This document shows, piece by piece, positions 26,619 through 36,002 of a stretch of 64,000 nucleotides of DNA. The stretch is from Pseudomonas lini (GTDB lineage: Bacteria; Pseudomonadota; Gammaproteobacteria; Pseudomonadales; Pseudomonadaceae), in assembly GCF_001042905.1 (NCBI RefSeq), contig NZ_JYLB01000006.1, positions 248,001-312,000 on the forward strand, read 5' to 3'. Both the position numbers and the translations under genes were made by a program. The notes under the pieces were generated by a model that made no database searches, was not told the origin of the DNA, and saw only the letters and a program-made list of their open reading frames with translations. Each line of letters begins with the position of its first letter. Positions within the stretch are counted from its first letter, which is position 1.

Positions 26619-26694
26619 CCTCTTCGCGGGCAAGCCTCGCTCCTACAGGTTGATCGCATTCCCCTGTAGGAGCGAGGCTTGCCCGCGAAGGCGT
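26619..26694. repeat. REPIN (CTGTAGGAGCGA type)
   Basis: Inverted pair: CGGGCAAGCCTCGCTCCTAC at left and GTAGGAGCGAGGCTTGCCCG at right with a short centre. It lies between the LysR gene and phnT; the 120 bp after it hold no recognised gene and presumably the phnT promoter. Confidence 0.9.
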
Positions 26695-26821
26695 CCGTCG
26701 GTACGCCGCCGCATCCAACCCAAATCCCCGAATACCACTATCGGCCGTTTTTGCCTCGTTGCCACATGACGGACGCATTGCAAACCTAGGATGGCCCTCA
26801 TCTGCTTGATGAGGTCTGTCC

Positions 26822-27898
26822 ATGAACCACTCGACTGCAACTACCCTGACCAACCCCGGCGCGCCGATGAAAGTGCGCGGCGTGCAGAAACGCTTCGGCG
26901 CGTTCACCGCGCTGGATAACGTCTCCCTTGACGTGGCGGCCGGTGAGCTGGTGTGCCTCTTGGGGCCGTCGGGCTGTGGCAAAACCACCTTGCTGCGCTG
27001 CATCGCCGGCCTCGAGAAACAAGACCGCGGCGAGTTGTACCTCGGCGATCGCGACGTTTCCCACCTGGCACCTCAGGCTCGGGACTACGGCATTCTCTTC
27101 CAGTCCTACGCACTGTTTCCCAATCTCACCGTCGAGGCGAACATCGCCTACGGCCTCGCCAGTAGCAGTCGCGATGAAGTGCGCCAGCGCGTCGGTCAGA
27201 TGCTGGAACTGGTCGGCCTGATCGGCAGTGAGAAAAAATACCCCAGCCAATTGTCCGGTGGTCAGCAGCAACGTGTCGCACTGGCTCGAGCCTTGGCGCC
27301 GGCCCCTTCATTGTTGCTTCTGGACGAACCGATGTCGGCGCTCGACGCCCGGGTCCGCGAGCATCTGTGCACCGAACTGCGCCAATTGCAGCGCAACCTC
27401 GGTGTCACCACCCTGATGGTCACCCACAATCAGGACGAAGCCATGCTGATGGCCGACCGCATCGCCGTGATGAACAACGGCAAGGTCGAGCAGTACGCCA
27501 CGCCACAGGAAATCTACGACCGTCCGGCCACACCGTTTGTGGCCGAGTTCGTCGGTCAGGGCAACTGGCTGCCGTTCCGCCGTAGCAGCGACAGTCATGC
27601 CCAGGTCGGCGGGATGAACATGCGTCTGGCTGAAGGCAGCGCTAAAACTGCCTCGGGCCGTTTGTTCTGCCGTCCCGAAGCCATCAACGTCAACCCGCCG
27701 GTGCATGAAGAAAACCTGTTCCCGGCCAAGGTTCGCGAGATCACTTTTCTCGGCAACCGCTGCCGCATGAGCTTCGAACTCGATCAACTGCCGGGCCATG
27801 CGCTACTGGCGGAACTGGCGCCGGAAGCCATGCCGCGTCTCGGCGCGCAGCAGATCATGGTCGCCTTGCCGCCGCGCAGCCTGCAGGTGTTTGCCTGA
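26822..27898 (+). CDS. phnT: 2-aminoethylphosphonate-type ABC transporter ATP-binding protein
   Basis: 358-residue ABC ATPase with Walker A GPSGCGKTT (about 50-58), signature LSGGQQQRVALARAL, Walker B LLLLDEPMSALD and a C-terminal TOBE-like domain (about 280-358) usual for iron, spermidine and phosphonate importers. The PhnT2 (TIGR03258) assignment comes from the neighbours: fused permease, PhnS-type binding protein, FAD oxidoreductase and HD oxygenase. Its stop overlaps the ATG of the permease by 1 base (TGATG), so the two are translationally coupled. Confidence 0.88.
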   Translation: MNHSTATTLTNPGAPMKVRGVQKRFGAFTALDNVSLDVAAGELVCLLGPSGCGKTTLLRCIAGLEKQDRGELYLGDRDVSHLAPQARDYGILFQSYALFPNLTVEANIAYGLASSSRDEVRQRVGQMLELVGLIGSEKKYPSQLSGGQQQRVALARALAPAPSLLLLDEPMSALDARVREHLCTELRQLQRNLGVTTLMVTHNQDEAMLMADRIAVMNNGKVEQYATPQEIYDRPATPFVAEFVGQGNWLPFRRSSDSHAQVGGMNMRLAEGSAKTASGRLFCRPEAINVNPPVHEENLFPAKVREITFLGNRCRMSFELDQLPGHALLAELAPEAMPRLGAQQIMVALPPRSLQVFA

Positions 27899-29622
27899 TG
27901 AGCGCGAACGTCGCCCTGCCGATACCGCACAAGCAGGTTTGGCAGACCTCCCGTGCCGAGATCGGCGACCGTCTGTTCGTGGTCGGCGGCAAGGTTCTGC
28001 TGCTGGTGTTGCTCGGCGTCGCGGTGTTGATGCCATTGCTGGCGATCTTCTGGCGCGGTTTCAGTTCTGAAGCCGGGCAGGGCGGTGGTCTGGTGGCTGC
28101 CCGTGAACTGCTGACCAGTGCCAATTTCCACTGGTTGCTCGGCAACAGTTTGAAAGTTTCCCTCAGCGTCGCGGCCATCGTCGTACCGCTGGCCTATCTG
28201 TTTGCCTACGCCCTGCAACGTACATTGATTCCCGGTAAAGGCATCTGGCGCGGCATGTCGCTGTTGCCGCTGATGGCGCCGTCGATGCTGCCGGGGATTG
28301 CGCTGGTTTATCTGTTCGGCAATCAGGGCATGCTGCGCGGTTTGCTCTCGGACAATATCTACGGCTTCTGGGGCATTGTTCTGGGCGAGGTCATCTACAC
28401 CTTCCCACACGCGCTGATGATTTTGCTGTCGGCGCTGTCACTGGCGGATGCGCGACTGTTCGATGCTGCTTCCAGCATGGGCGCTAGTCCGGCGAAAGCC
28501 TTTCGCAGCATCACCTGGCCGGCGACCCGTCAGGCGGTGTTCGCGGCGTTCTGCCTCGTCTTCACCCTGACCATCACCGACTTCGGTGTGCCGGTGGTGG
28601 TCGGTGGCGACTATCAAGTGCTGGCGCTGGAAGCCTACAAAGCCGTGGTCGGCCAGCAACAATTCGGTCGCGGCGCGCTGATCGGCATGGTGTTGCTGCT
28701 GCCGGCGCTGTTCAGCTTCGGCGTCGATGCGTGGCTGCGTCGGCGCCATGGCGATTCCATGAGCGGTCGGGCGCGAGTCTTTCAACCGGCTCCATCGAAG
28801 CTGCGCGACGGTTGTTATCTGGCCATCGTGCTGTTGATCTGCGCGGTGTTGCTGCTGGTCTTCGGCATGGCGGTGTACTCGTCGCTGGTGAAATTCTGGC
28901 CGTACAACCTGTCGCTGTCGCTCAACCATTACCAGTTCAACGACACGGCGGGCGGCGGCTGGCTGGCCTACGGCAACAGCGTGAAAATGGCGTTGTGTAC
29001 GGCGTTGATCGGCAGTGTGCTGATCTTCACCGGTGCTTACCTGATGGAAAAAACCAAGGGCCAGCGCGGGCTGAATCTGACACTGCGCATGCTCAGTTTC
29101 GTACCGATGGCGGTGCCGGGTCTGGTGCTGGGCCTGGGTTACGTCTTCTTCTTCAACCTCACCGGCAACCCGCTGCATGTGCTCTACGGGACCATGACGC
29201 TGCTGGTGGTCTGCACCATTGCTCACTATTTGACCACTGCACAAATGACCGCCACCACCGCGCTGCGCCAACTCGATGCCGAGTTCGAAGCCGCCGCGCT
29301 GTCGCTCAAGGCGCCGCTGTACCGGCACTACCTGCGGGTCACCGTGCCGATCTGCCTGCCGGCGCTGCTGGACATCGTGCGCTACCTGTTCGTCTCGGCC
29401 ATGACCACCGTCTCGGCGGCGATCTTCCTCTACAGCCCTGACACCATCCTCGCGGCGGTGGCGGTGTTGAACATGGACGACGCCGGCAACGTCGGCGGCG
29501 CGGCGGCGATGTCGACCCTGATTCTGTTCACCTCGGCGGGCGTGTCCCTGCTGCTGGCCTGGGCCTCGCGCGGTTTGTTGCGTCGCTCCCAGGCCTGGCG
29601 GCAGACCGCGCCCAGTCATTGA
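27898..29622 (+). CDS. phnU: 2-aminoethylphosphonate-type ABC transporter permease (fused, two-domain)
   Basis: 574-residue inner-membrane protein made of two BPD-type permease domains in tandem, about six helices each. The EAA-like cytoplasmic loops appear as DAASSMGASPAKAFRSITWP in the first half and EAAALSLKAPLYRHYLRVTV in the second. This single-chain arrangement matches the PhnU2 (TIGR03262) type and Fe3+ SfuB-like permeases; the catabolic genes nearby favour a phosphonate substrate. It lies between phnT (1-base overlap) and phnS (36 bp). Confidence 0.88.
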   Translation: MSANVALPIPHKQVWQTSRAEIGDRLFVVGGKVLLLVLLGVAVLMPLLAIFWRGFSSEAGQGGGLVAARELLTSANFHWLLGNSLKVSLSVAAIVVPLAYLFAYALQRTLIPGKGIWRGMSLLPLMAPSMLPGIALVYLFGNQGMLRGLLSDNIYGFWGIVLGEVIYTFPHALMILLSALSLADARLFDAASSMGASPAKAFRSITWPATRQAVFAAFCLVFTLTITDFGVPVVVGGDYQVLALEAYKAVVGQQQFGRGALIGMVLLLPALFSFGVDAWLRRRHGDSMSGRARVFQPAPSKLRDGCYLAIVLLICAVLLLVFGMAVYSSLVKFWPYNLSLSLNHYQFNDTAGGGWLAYGNSVKMALCTALIGSVLIFTGAYLMEKTKGQRGLNLTLRMLSFVPMAVPGLVLGLGYVFFFNLTGNPLHVLYGTMTLLVVCTIAHYLTTAQMTATTALRQLDAEFEAAALSLKAPLYRHYLRVTVPICLPALLDIVRYLFVSAMTTVSAAIFLYSPDTILAAVAVLNMDDAGNVGGAAAMSTLILFTSAGVSLLLAWASRGLLRRSQAWRQTAPSH

Positions 29623-29658
29623 TTTGCCCCCACACCTCAACTCAAACAGGAAAAGATC

Positions 29659-30684
29659 ATGTTCAAGCCTTTGGCCCTGGCCGCTGCTGTCCTCACCGCT
29701 TTCAGCCTGAATGCCTTTGCGGCGAAAACCGAGTTGACGGTGTACACCGCTCTCGAAGCCGAACAACTGAAGACCTACAAAGAGGCCTTTGAAAAGGCCA
29801 ACCCGGACGTCGAGATCAAGTGGGTGCGCGATTCCACCGGCATCATCACCGCCAAACTCCTGGCCGAAAAAGCTCGTCCACAAGCTGACGCGGTCTGGGG
29901 CCTGGCAGCCTCGAGCCTGGCGATCCTCGATCAGCAAGGGATGCTGCAAAGCTACGCACCGAAGGATCTGGGCAAGATCGGCGGTAACTATCGCGACGCC
30001 GCTAACCCGCCAGCCTGGGTCGGCATGGACGTCTGGGCGGCGACCATTTGCTTCAACACAGTCGAGGCTGAAAAGCAGGGTCTGAGTAAACCCGTGAGCT
30101 GGCAGGACCTGACCAAGCCTGAATACAAAGGCAAGATCGTCATGCCCAACCCGGCCTCGTCCGGCACCGGTTTCCTCGACGTCAGCGCCTGGCTGCAAAC
30201 CTTCGGCGAGAAGCAGGGCTGGCAGTACATGGACGACCTGCACCAGAACATCGGCCAGTACGTTCACTCTGGTTCCAAACCGTGCAAACTCGCCGCCGCC
30301 GGGGAGTTCCCGATCGGTATTTCCTTCGAATACCCGGCCGTTCAGCTGAAACGCCAGGGCGCGCCGCTTGACATCATCCTGCCGAAAGAAGGCCTGGGCT
30401 GGGAGATCGAAGCGACGGCCGTGATCAAAGGCACACCGCACGAAGACGCGGCGAAGAAGCTGGCTGACTTCTCTGCGAGCCCGGCGGCGATGGAGCTTTA
30501 TAAGGAGAACTTCGCCGTGCTCGCGCAACCGGGTATCGCCAAGCCGCAGACTGAATTGCCGGCGGATTATGAGCAGCGTTTGATCAAGAACGACTTTGCC
30601 TGGGCCTCTAAGAATCGCGACCAGATCCTTACCGAATGGCGTAAGCGTTATGACGGCAAGTCCGAGAAAGTGGCTGCCAAGTAA
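29659..30684 (+). CDS. phnS: 2-aminoethylphosphonate-type periplasmic binding protein
   Basis: 341-residue secreted binding protein with signal peptide MFKPLALAAAVLTAFSLNAF and cleavage near AFA/AKTE. The fold is that of the Fe3+/thiamine/phosphonate binding proteins: TVYTALEAEQLKTYKEAFEK, DSTGIITAKLLAEKARPQAD, PNPASSGTGFLDVSAWLQ. Placed as PhnS2 (TIGR03261) from context. AAACAGGAAAAG gives a good ribosome site. The ligand is likely 2-aminoethylphosphonate or an N-methyl relative; an iron ligand is less likely because the usual Tyr pair is not obvious. Confidence 0.88.
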   Translation: MFKPLALAAAVLTAFSLNAFAAKTELTVYTALEAEQLKTYKEAFEKANPDVEIKWVRDSTGIITAKLLAEKARPQADAVWGLAASSLAILDQQGMLQSYAPKDLGKIGGNYRDAANPPAWVGMDVWAATICFNTVEAEKQGLSKPVSWQDLTKPEYKGKIVMPNPASSGTGFLDVSAWLQTFGEKQGWQYMDDLHQNIGQYVHSGSKPCKLAAAGEFPIGISFEYPAVQLKRQGAPLDIILPKEGLGWEIEATAVIKGTPHEDAAKKLADFSASPAAMELYKENFAVLAQPGIAKPQTELPADYEQRLIKNDFAWASKNRDQILTEWRKRYDGKSEKVAAK

Positions 30685-30702
30685 ATCTTCGTAGGCTGAC
30701 AG

Positions 30703-30808
30703 GGCCTCTTCGCGAGCAAGCCCGCTCCCACAGTAGATCTCCAGCGGACACTAAATTTGTGAACGACACAGATCAAATGTGGGAGCGGGCTTGCTCGCGA
30801 AGGCGGTC
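30703..30808. repeat. REPIN (GTGGGAGCGGGC type) inside the phn cluster
   Basis: Inverted REP pair with a spacer closely resembling that at 3131. It separates phnS from the oxidoreductase gene and could stabilise the transporter half of the transcript. Confidence 0.9.
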
Positions 30809-30829
30809 TCGAATTCGGGACATCTCTTG

Positions 30830-31963
30830 ATGACACACCACAACGACATGCTGATCGTAGGCGCCGGCATTCTCGGCCTGTCCCACGCCTATGCCGCCGC
30901 CAGACGCGGCCTCAAGGTCAAAGTCTTCGAGCGCAGCGAAACCCCACTCGGCGCGTCGGTGCGCAACTTCGGCCAGGCACTGGTCACCGGCCAGCCTCCG
31001 GGCCCAATGCTTGAACTGGCCAAGGCCAGCCGCGACATCTGGGGCCAATGGGCACAACTGGCTGGCCTGCAACTCAAGCGCAACGGCTCATACTTGTTCG
31101 CCCGGACCGAAGCGGAAGAGCACCTGCTGGAAGCCTTCTGCGGCGGCCGCGCCATGGAGCACGGTTACCGCGTCGACCTGCTGCGCGGTGCGGCATTGCG
31201 CGATTTATACGGGGGCCAGTTCAGCCATCACCGCGCCGCGTTGCACGGCATGGACGACCAGCAGCTGTATTCCCGCGAAGCAATTCCGGCGTTAATCGAC
31301 TACCTGCGCCGCGAGTTAGGCGTCGAGTTTCACTTCTCCACGCTGGTGCGCGACATCGAGCCGGGGCGCTTGCACAGCACCGTCGGCACCTTCGGCGCCG
31401 AGCAGATCATCGTCTGCTCTGGCCACGATTATCAAACGCTGTTGGCCGAGCCGATTGCCGAACTGAATCCGCAAATCTGCCGCTTGCAAATGCTTCGTGC
31501 CCGACCGCAGATCAACCTCGATCTGCAACACGCGCTGCTCACCGGCCTGAGTTGCGTGCATTACGGCGCCTTCGCCGATCTGCCGGAAGCCGCAGCGGTA
31601 CAGGCGCAAATTCTGCGCGACGCACCCCATCTGCATGAAAACGGCATTCACCTGCTGATCAGCCCGACGCCTTACGGTGAATTGATCATCGGCGATTCCC
31701 ACCATTACGGCAGCGATCCATCACCGTTCAATGCCGAGCAGGTGGATCACTGGATGATTGAACTGGCCGAGCAGACGTTGGGCTGCAAGGTGCAAGTGGT
31801 CGAACGCTGGCAGGGCGTCTATGGTTCACGCGGGCCGGGGCCGTTCTCCTTTCTGCAGCCGATGCCAGGTGTGAGCGTGGCGTTGATGCACACCGGTGTC
31901 GGCATGAGCGTCGGGCCGGCGATGGCCGAACGTAACGTTGCGACCTTATTGGGAGACAGTTGA
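30830..31963 (+). CDS. FAD-dependent oxidoreductase, TIGR03364 / PbfD-like
   Basis: 377-residue DAO-fold flavoprotein: N-terminal FAD motif MLIVGAGILGLSHAYAAARR, then GASVRNFGQALVTGQPPG, and C-terminal HTGVGMSVGPAMAER. Proteins of this group recur beside phosphonate genes, and some have been shown to oxidise N-methyl-aminoethylphosphonate or aminoethylphosphonate directly to phosphonoacetaldehyde, replacing the PhnW transaminase. The next gene overlaps its stop by 1 base. The start ATG 30830 has only a weak GGGA upstream. Substrate assignment is inference from family and context. Confidence 0.85.
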   Translation: MTHHNDMLIVGAGILGLSHAYAAARRGLKVKVFERSETPLGASVRNFGQALVTGQPPGPMLELAKASRDIWGQWAQLAGLQLKRNGSYLFARTEAEEHLLEAFCGGRAMEHGYRVDLLRGAALRDLYGGQFSHHRAALHGMDDQQLYSREAIPALIDYLRRELGVEFHFSTLVRDIEPGRLHSTVGTFGAEQIIVCSGHDYQTLLAEPIAELNPQICRLQMLRARPQINLDLQHALLTGLSCVHYGAFADLPEAAAVQAQILRDAPHLHENGIHLLISPTPYGELIIGDSHHYGSDPSPFNAEQVDHWMIELAEQTLGCKVQVVERWQGVYGSRGPGPFSFLQPMPGVSVALMHTGVGMSVGPAMAERNVATLLGDS

Positions 31964-32520
31964 TGGGCCGCCATGAGCAAGTGATCGCCGAGGTGTTCGG
32001 TCTGTACGAGCGGTTTGGCGACAACGATTACATCGGCGAACCAGTGTCGCAGATCGAGCACATGTCTCAGGCGGCGGAACTGGCGATGGCCGAGGGGTTC
32101 GATGATGAAGTGGTGCTGGCGGCGTTCTTTCATGACATCGGGCATATCTGCGCCGAGGGTGCCGAGAACATGGGTGGTTTTGGGATAGTCAGCCACGAGC
32201 GACTGGGGGCGGATTACTTGCGTCGCGCCGGCTTCAGCGAACGCCTGGCGCGGCTGGTGGAATATCACGTTCAGGCGAAACGTTATCTGACGCTCAAAGA
32301 GCCCGGGTACTACGAGCGTTTAAGTGAAGCCAGTCGGCGGACGCTTGAGTATCAGGGCGGGGTGATGACGGCTGCCGAGGCTGAGGCGTTCGAGCAGGAT
32401 CCGTTGTGTGCGGTCAGTTTGCGGATGCGTCAGTGGGATGAGTTGGCGAAGGAGTTGTGGGTGCCGGTGATGGATCTGGGCATCTTGAAGGAAAAGGCGT
32501 TGCGGCTGCTGGCTGAGTAA
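31963..32520 (+). CDS. PhnZ-like HD-domain mixed-valence diiron oxygenase
   Basis: 185-residue HD protein of the phosphonate-operon type (TIGR03276 by recall). Residues line up by eye with PhnZ: Tyr23 and Glu26 in DYIGE (substrate sensing), His33, the HD pair H57-D58 in FFHDIGH, His78, His102, Lys106 in QAKRYL, and Asp159 in QWDELAKE. PhnZ oxidatively cleaves the C-P bond of (R)-1-hydroxy-2-aminoethylphosphonate to glycine and phosphate. GGGAG lies upstream; ATG overlaps the previous stop by 1 base. No PhnY hydroxylase is present to make the PhnZ substrate. Confidence 0.88.
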   Translation: MGRHEQVIAEVFGLYERFGDNDYIGEPVSQIEHMSQAAELAMAEGFDDEVVLAAFFHDIGHICAEGAENMGGFGIVSHERLGADYLRRAGFSERLARLVEYHVQAKRYLTLKEPGYYERLSEASRRTLEYQGGVMTAAEAEAFEQDPLCAVSLRMRQWDELAKELWVPVMDLGILKEKALRLLAE

Positions 32521-32541
32521 AGCTTCACAATCGAGTCGCGC

Positions 32542-32640
32542 CCATCGCGGGCAAGCCCGCTCCCACAAGGTCTCGGGTGATACAGAAATTGTATGAACAC
32601 CGAAGATCCCTGTGGGAGCGGGCTTGCCCGCGATGAGGCC
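32542..32640. repeat. REPIN (GTGGGAGCGGGC type)
   Basis: Inverted REP pair downstream of the HD oxygenase gene, between convergent genes. Arms GCGGGCAAGCCCGCTCCCAC and GTGGGAGCGGGCTTGCCCGC. Confidence 0.9.
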
Positions 32641-32667
32641 AGAGCTGACACCGCAGATTGCGGGTCT

Positions 32668-34032
32668 TTAAAGTTGTTGCGCCAACACCTCAACCTGCTC
32701 CTGCCGCTCCCCCTGACTCAACTTCGAATTCGGATTCAGCGACGACCACTGCGGATGCGCCCGCGCCTTGTTCAGCGCTTCGGGCAGTTTGCCTTCGCGC
32801 CAGGTTTTGTCCTGCGGCGTGGCGACCTGAATGCTGTCCATCGCCGCGTGGCCACGGGAATTCAGAGCCTGCAGCAATTGCCGCTGGCGCAACGCCAACA
32901 GCCGCAGCACGCCGTCGTCGACGGTCAGTTCTCGCTGCCCTTTGATCTTGCCCAGCAGGCGACTGCCGTAACTGCGGGCGGTTTGCAGGGCGCCGCCGGC
33001 AATCGCTCCGGCCAATGCCGCGGCGCCGAGGGTCAGGCCGCCCACCAGCAAATCAACCCCGGCCCCGGCCGCCGCGCCGGCCGCGATACCGCCGCCGACC
33101 CGCACACCGAGCTGCTTCAGGGTTTCCGGGTTGAACAGATCATCGCCCCAGCGGCCATCGAGCAACGGCAAGTCACTGGCCGCCGCATCTTGTGGGCGGA
33201 AGGCGTAGAGCTTGAGCAAGGCCTCGACGCAGCGTTGTTCGCGCTGACGCACTGCTTTGCGCAGTTCGCTGATCGCTTGCTGTTCCTGCGCCGCCTCGCT
33301 GACCACACTGCGGCGGCAGGCGGCGCAATCGATCAATAAATCGGCAATCAGCCGCGCTGCACTTTGCTGACGGGCCAGACGTTGGGCCTGCTGGTCGGCG
33401 ATCAAGCGCTCCAGTTGTTCGCGGGAGTTTTCCAGCAGCAGCGCGAGGCTTTCATAGAGTCGACGCTCGCCATCTTCCGGTGGCGCGACGCTGTCGAAGC
33501 GCACCAAGGCATGCAAGCCCAACCGCGCCAGTGCTTCGCGCCAATCAGGTTCGCGATGCTGGGCGCTGCTGACAAAATTCAACACCGGCAGCAGCGGTTT
33601 GCCGCAACTGGCCAACACTTCCAGTTCGTCGCGGTACTTGGCCAGCACCGGCTCTCGGGCGTCGATCACATAGAGGCCGGCGTCCGAGGCGAGCAATTGC
33701 CGCAGCACCTTGGCTTCCTGTTCGAAGCGCTGCCGGGCTTCGCTGCTCTCCAGAAAACGCGCCAATCGTGCCGGGCCGTCGAGGCGTTCGCCAGGTCGTT
33801 CCAGGCGTTCGAGGTAGTCGAGCAGGGCGATGGCGTCTTCCAGGCCCGGAGTGTCGAAGAGATCAAGCAATGGCTCGCCGTCTACCGACAATCGCGCGCC
33901 TTCGACGTGGCGAGTGGTGCTGGGGCGATGGGACACTTCGCCGAAGCCGACGTCCCGTGTCAGCGTTCGCAGCAACGAGGTTTTGCCGACATTGGTGTGG
34001 CCGACCACGGCGAGTTTTAATGGATTAGTCAT
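32668..34032 (-). CDS. GTPase with DUF3482 domain
   Basis: 454-residue protein. An N-terminal TrmE/Era-like G domain has G1 VVGHTNVGKTSLLRTLT, a Thr-rich switch I (RPSTTRHVEG) and G3 DLFDTPGLED. The C-terminal DUF3482 region contains a Gly/Ala-rich hydrophobic stretch (about 330-370, AAGAAAGAGVDLLVGG) like a membrane-inserting hairpin. It overlaps the upstream DUF2868 gene by 8 bp, and the two form a conserved pair. Role unknown; a membrane-linked GTPase function is inferred. Confidence 0.87.
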   Translation of the reverse strand: MTNPLKLAVVGHTNVGKTSLLRTLTRDVGFGEVSHRPSTTRHVEGARLSVDGEPLLDLFDTPGLEDAIALLDYLERLERPGERLDGPARLARFLESSEARQRFEQEAKVLRQLLASDAGLYVIDAREPVLAKYRDELEVLASCGKPLLPVLNFVSSAQHREPDWREALARLGLHALVRFDSVAPPEDGERRLYESLALLLENSREQLERLIADQQAQRLARQQSAARLIADLLIDCAACRRSVVSEAAQEQQAISELRKAVRQREQRCVEALLKLYAFRPQDAAASDLPLLDGRWGDDLFNPETLKQLGVRVGGGIAAGAAAGAGVDLLVGGLTLGAAALAGAIAGGALQTARSYGSRLLGKIKGQRELTVDDGVLRLLALRQRQLLQALNSRGHAAMDSIQVATPQDKTWREGKLPEALNKARAHPQWSSLNPNSKLSQGERQEQVEVLAQQL

Positions 34033-35404
34033 GACCCGTCTCCAGCCAGTTCAACGGCGCGCAATCGGCGAACGGCAGGTCCAGTTGTTGTAGCGCAACA
34101 TGCCAGTCGCCCAGGCGTTCGGCATCCAGCGCTTCGCCGGGCGGCGCTTGCAACAACCACACACGGGTGGCGCTGGCGCTGCGGGCCAGTTCGGCGATCA
34201 ATGCCAGGCTGCCACGGTCCGGCGAGCGCCGTGGGTCACAGGCAATGGCCAGGCGAGCCGGGGGAAAACGGCTCAGCTGTTCGAGCAGTTTGTGTCGGGA
34301 TTCACGACTGTCGAGGATGCCGGCGTTGTTGACGGTTTTCGGCAATTGCGGCGGCCAAGGGCGTTGGTCATCCAGCTCGATGGCCACCAACAGCGCGCCA
34401 TCGCTTTGCAGATCGCTGACAGCGCTTTCAACCCGATGAAGTTGTTCTGGCGCGGCATCGCTGATGCCCAGGCGTTCGCTGGTGGGCATCAGCCGTTCGC
34501 GCAGTTGGGCGTAGCCGGGCAGGTTCAAATCCAGATGCAGGGCTGCTTGGCCGGTTTTCCAGCGCCACAGGCAGAACAATGCGAGCAACAATCGCGGCAA
34601 AACGCCGTACACCAGCAGCACCCCAACCAGCCACGCCGCCCAGGCCTGGCGGGCGCTTTCGATGTTCAGCGCGGCATCGCCGCTGGCGCGGATCATCTCC
34701 ACGCTGGGCACGCTGAAACCGAGTAAGGCCGGCAGGGCGCCGAGGGCTTGGGTCATGGCGACGAAGGTGTCGCCGCCGAGAATGGTGGTCTCCCAGACGA
34801 AGCCGTAGCGCCGGGTCGCCATCAGTATCAGCACCATCACTAAAGCACTGAGCATCGCCAGCAACCACAATCCGTTGACCAGCACGCCCAGCGCCCAACG
34901 ATTGAGTTTCTGCCGTTGCAGCAACAGCAGCAGGGCCGGCGCCAGTTGCGCGGCGTTGGCATCGCGGGCGAGTTTTTCACTGAGCCACAGCCATAATCGT
35001 CCAAGGGCTGCACCTTGTTCCCCGGCGAACACCAGGCCCAAGGCCCAACTCAGCAATAGAATCAGGTTCAGCCCGAGCAGACTGCCCAACGCCCAGAACA
35101 CATTGACCGGGGTCTGGCCGTCGCCCAGCGCGGCAAACGCCAGGCCGGCGCCACTGATCACCGCCAATACGGCCAGCACGATCAGCGCCAGTCGCGCGCC
35201 TTGCAGCCAATGTTTGAGGGCGTGGGTCTGTCCGTTGCGCTCGGCCAGCCATAGGGCGCGGCGTTGAATACGCGTCGGCAGGTCGCCGCCGGCGCTACGG
35301 GCGATTCGATTGGCTTCCAGATCGTCCAAGGGGCCCGCGTGTTCTTCACGCAGGCGCATGGTTTCGCTCAGCCAGAGGTTTTGCAGTGGAGTCAGTTCAG
35401 TCAC
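34025..35404 (-). CDS. DUF2868 domain membrane protein
   Basis: 459-residue polytopic protein with at least four membrane segments, including LALIVLAVLAVISGAGLAF (about 70), LILLLSWALGLVFAG and ALSALVMVLILMATR. The first 55 residues are charged and cytosolic. Function unknown; it is coupled to the DUF3482 GTPase by an 8-bp overlap, so the two probably act together at the inner membrane. Divergent from folA. Confidence 0.85.
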   Translation of the reverse strand: MTELTPLQNLWLSETMRLREEHAGPLDDLEANRIARSAGGDLPTRIQRRALWLAERNGQTHALKHWLQGARLALIVLAVLAVISGAGLAFAALGDGQTPVNVFWALGSLLGLNLILLLSWALGLVFAGEQGAALGRLWLWLSEKLARDANAAQLAPALLLLLQRQKLNRWALGVLVNGLWLLAMLSALVMVLILMATRRYGFVWETTILGGDTFVAMTQALGALPALLGFSVPSVEMIRASGDAALNIESARQAWAAWLVGVLLVYGVLPRLLLALFCLWRWKTGQAALHLDLNLPGYAQLRERLMPTSERLGISDAAPEQLHRVESAVSDLQSDGALLVAIELDDQRPWPPQLPKTVNNAGILDSRESRHKLLEQLSRFPPARLAIACDPRRSPDRGSLALIAELARSASATRVWLLQAPPGEALDAERLGDWHVALQQLDLPFADCAPLNWLETGHD

Positions 35405-35489
35405 GCGGCTTCCCGTCGCTTAATTGAGCGGTGAGCATAACCGCTGTGACGCTTATCGGGGTAAGGGAGGCTCTGGTATCCTCGCCGAC

Positions 35490-36002
35490 ATGACTAAATC
35501 ACTCCCCCTCAGCCTGATCGCAGCCCTCGGTGAAAACCGTGTGATCGGCGTCGACAACAGCATGCCCTGGCACTTGCCGGGGGACTTCAAATACTTCAAG
35601 GCCACTACCCTCGGCAAGCCGATCATCATGGGTCGCAAGACCTGGGATTCGCTCGGTCGTCCGCTGCCGGGGCGGTTGAACATCGTGGTCAGCCGTCAGG
35701 CAGATCTGCAGCTGGAAGGCGCGGAGGTTTATCCGTCGCTGGAGGCGGCGGTGGTTCGCGCGCAGCAATGGGCGAACGAGCAGGGTGTCGATGAGGTGAT
35801 GTTGATTGGCGGGGCGCAGTTGTATGCGCAAGGGTTGGCACAGGCTGATCGGCTATACCTGACCCGCGTGGCGCTGAGCCCGGAAGGGGATGCGTGGTTT
35901 CCGGAGTTTGATTTGAACCAGTGGAAACTGGTGTCGAATGTTCCGAATCCGGCGGAGGGTGACAAGCCGGCGTATAGCTTTGAGGTGTGGGAGCGTACAT
36001 AG
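35490..36002 (+). CDS. folA: Dihydrofolate reductase
   Basis: 170-residue FolA reducing dihydrofolate to tetrahydrofolate, replenishing the cofactor used by ThyA. Motifs: LSLIAALGENRVIGVDNSMP, WHLPGDFKYFKATTLGKPII, MGRKTWDSLG and the acidic DxxxxW region. ATG 35490 gives normal length; the longer in-frame ATG 35424 is not needed. The TAG stop shares its last base with a 103-bp palindromic repeat. Confidence 0.96.
   Translation: MTKSLPLSLIAALGENRVIGVDNSMPWHLPGDFKYFKATTLGKPIIMGRKTWDSLGRPLPGRLNIVVSRQADLQLEGAEVYPSLEAAVVRAQQWANEQGVDEVMLIGGAQLYAQGLAQADRLYLTRVALSPEGDAWFPEFDLNQWKLVSNVPNPAEGDKPAYSFEVWERT

Noticed and set aside
28438..30528. 696-codon open frame on the - strand
   Set aside because: Runs antisense through phnU and phnS, with Gln/His/Arg-rich composition and no motifs; the + strand genes are convincing.
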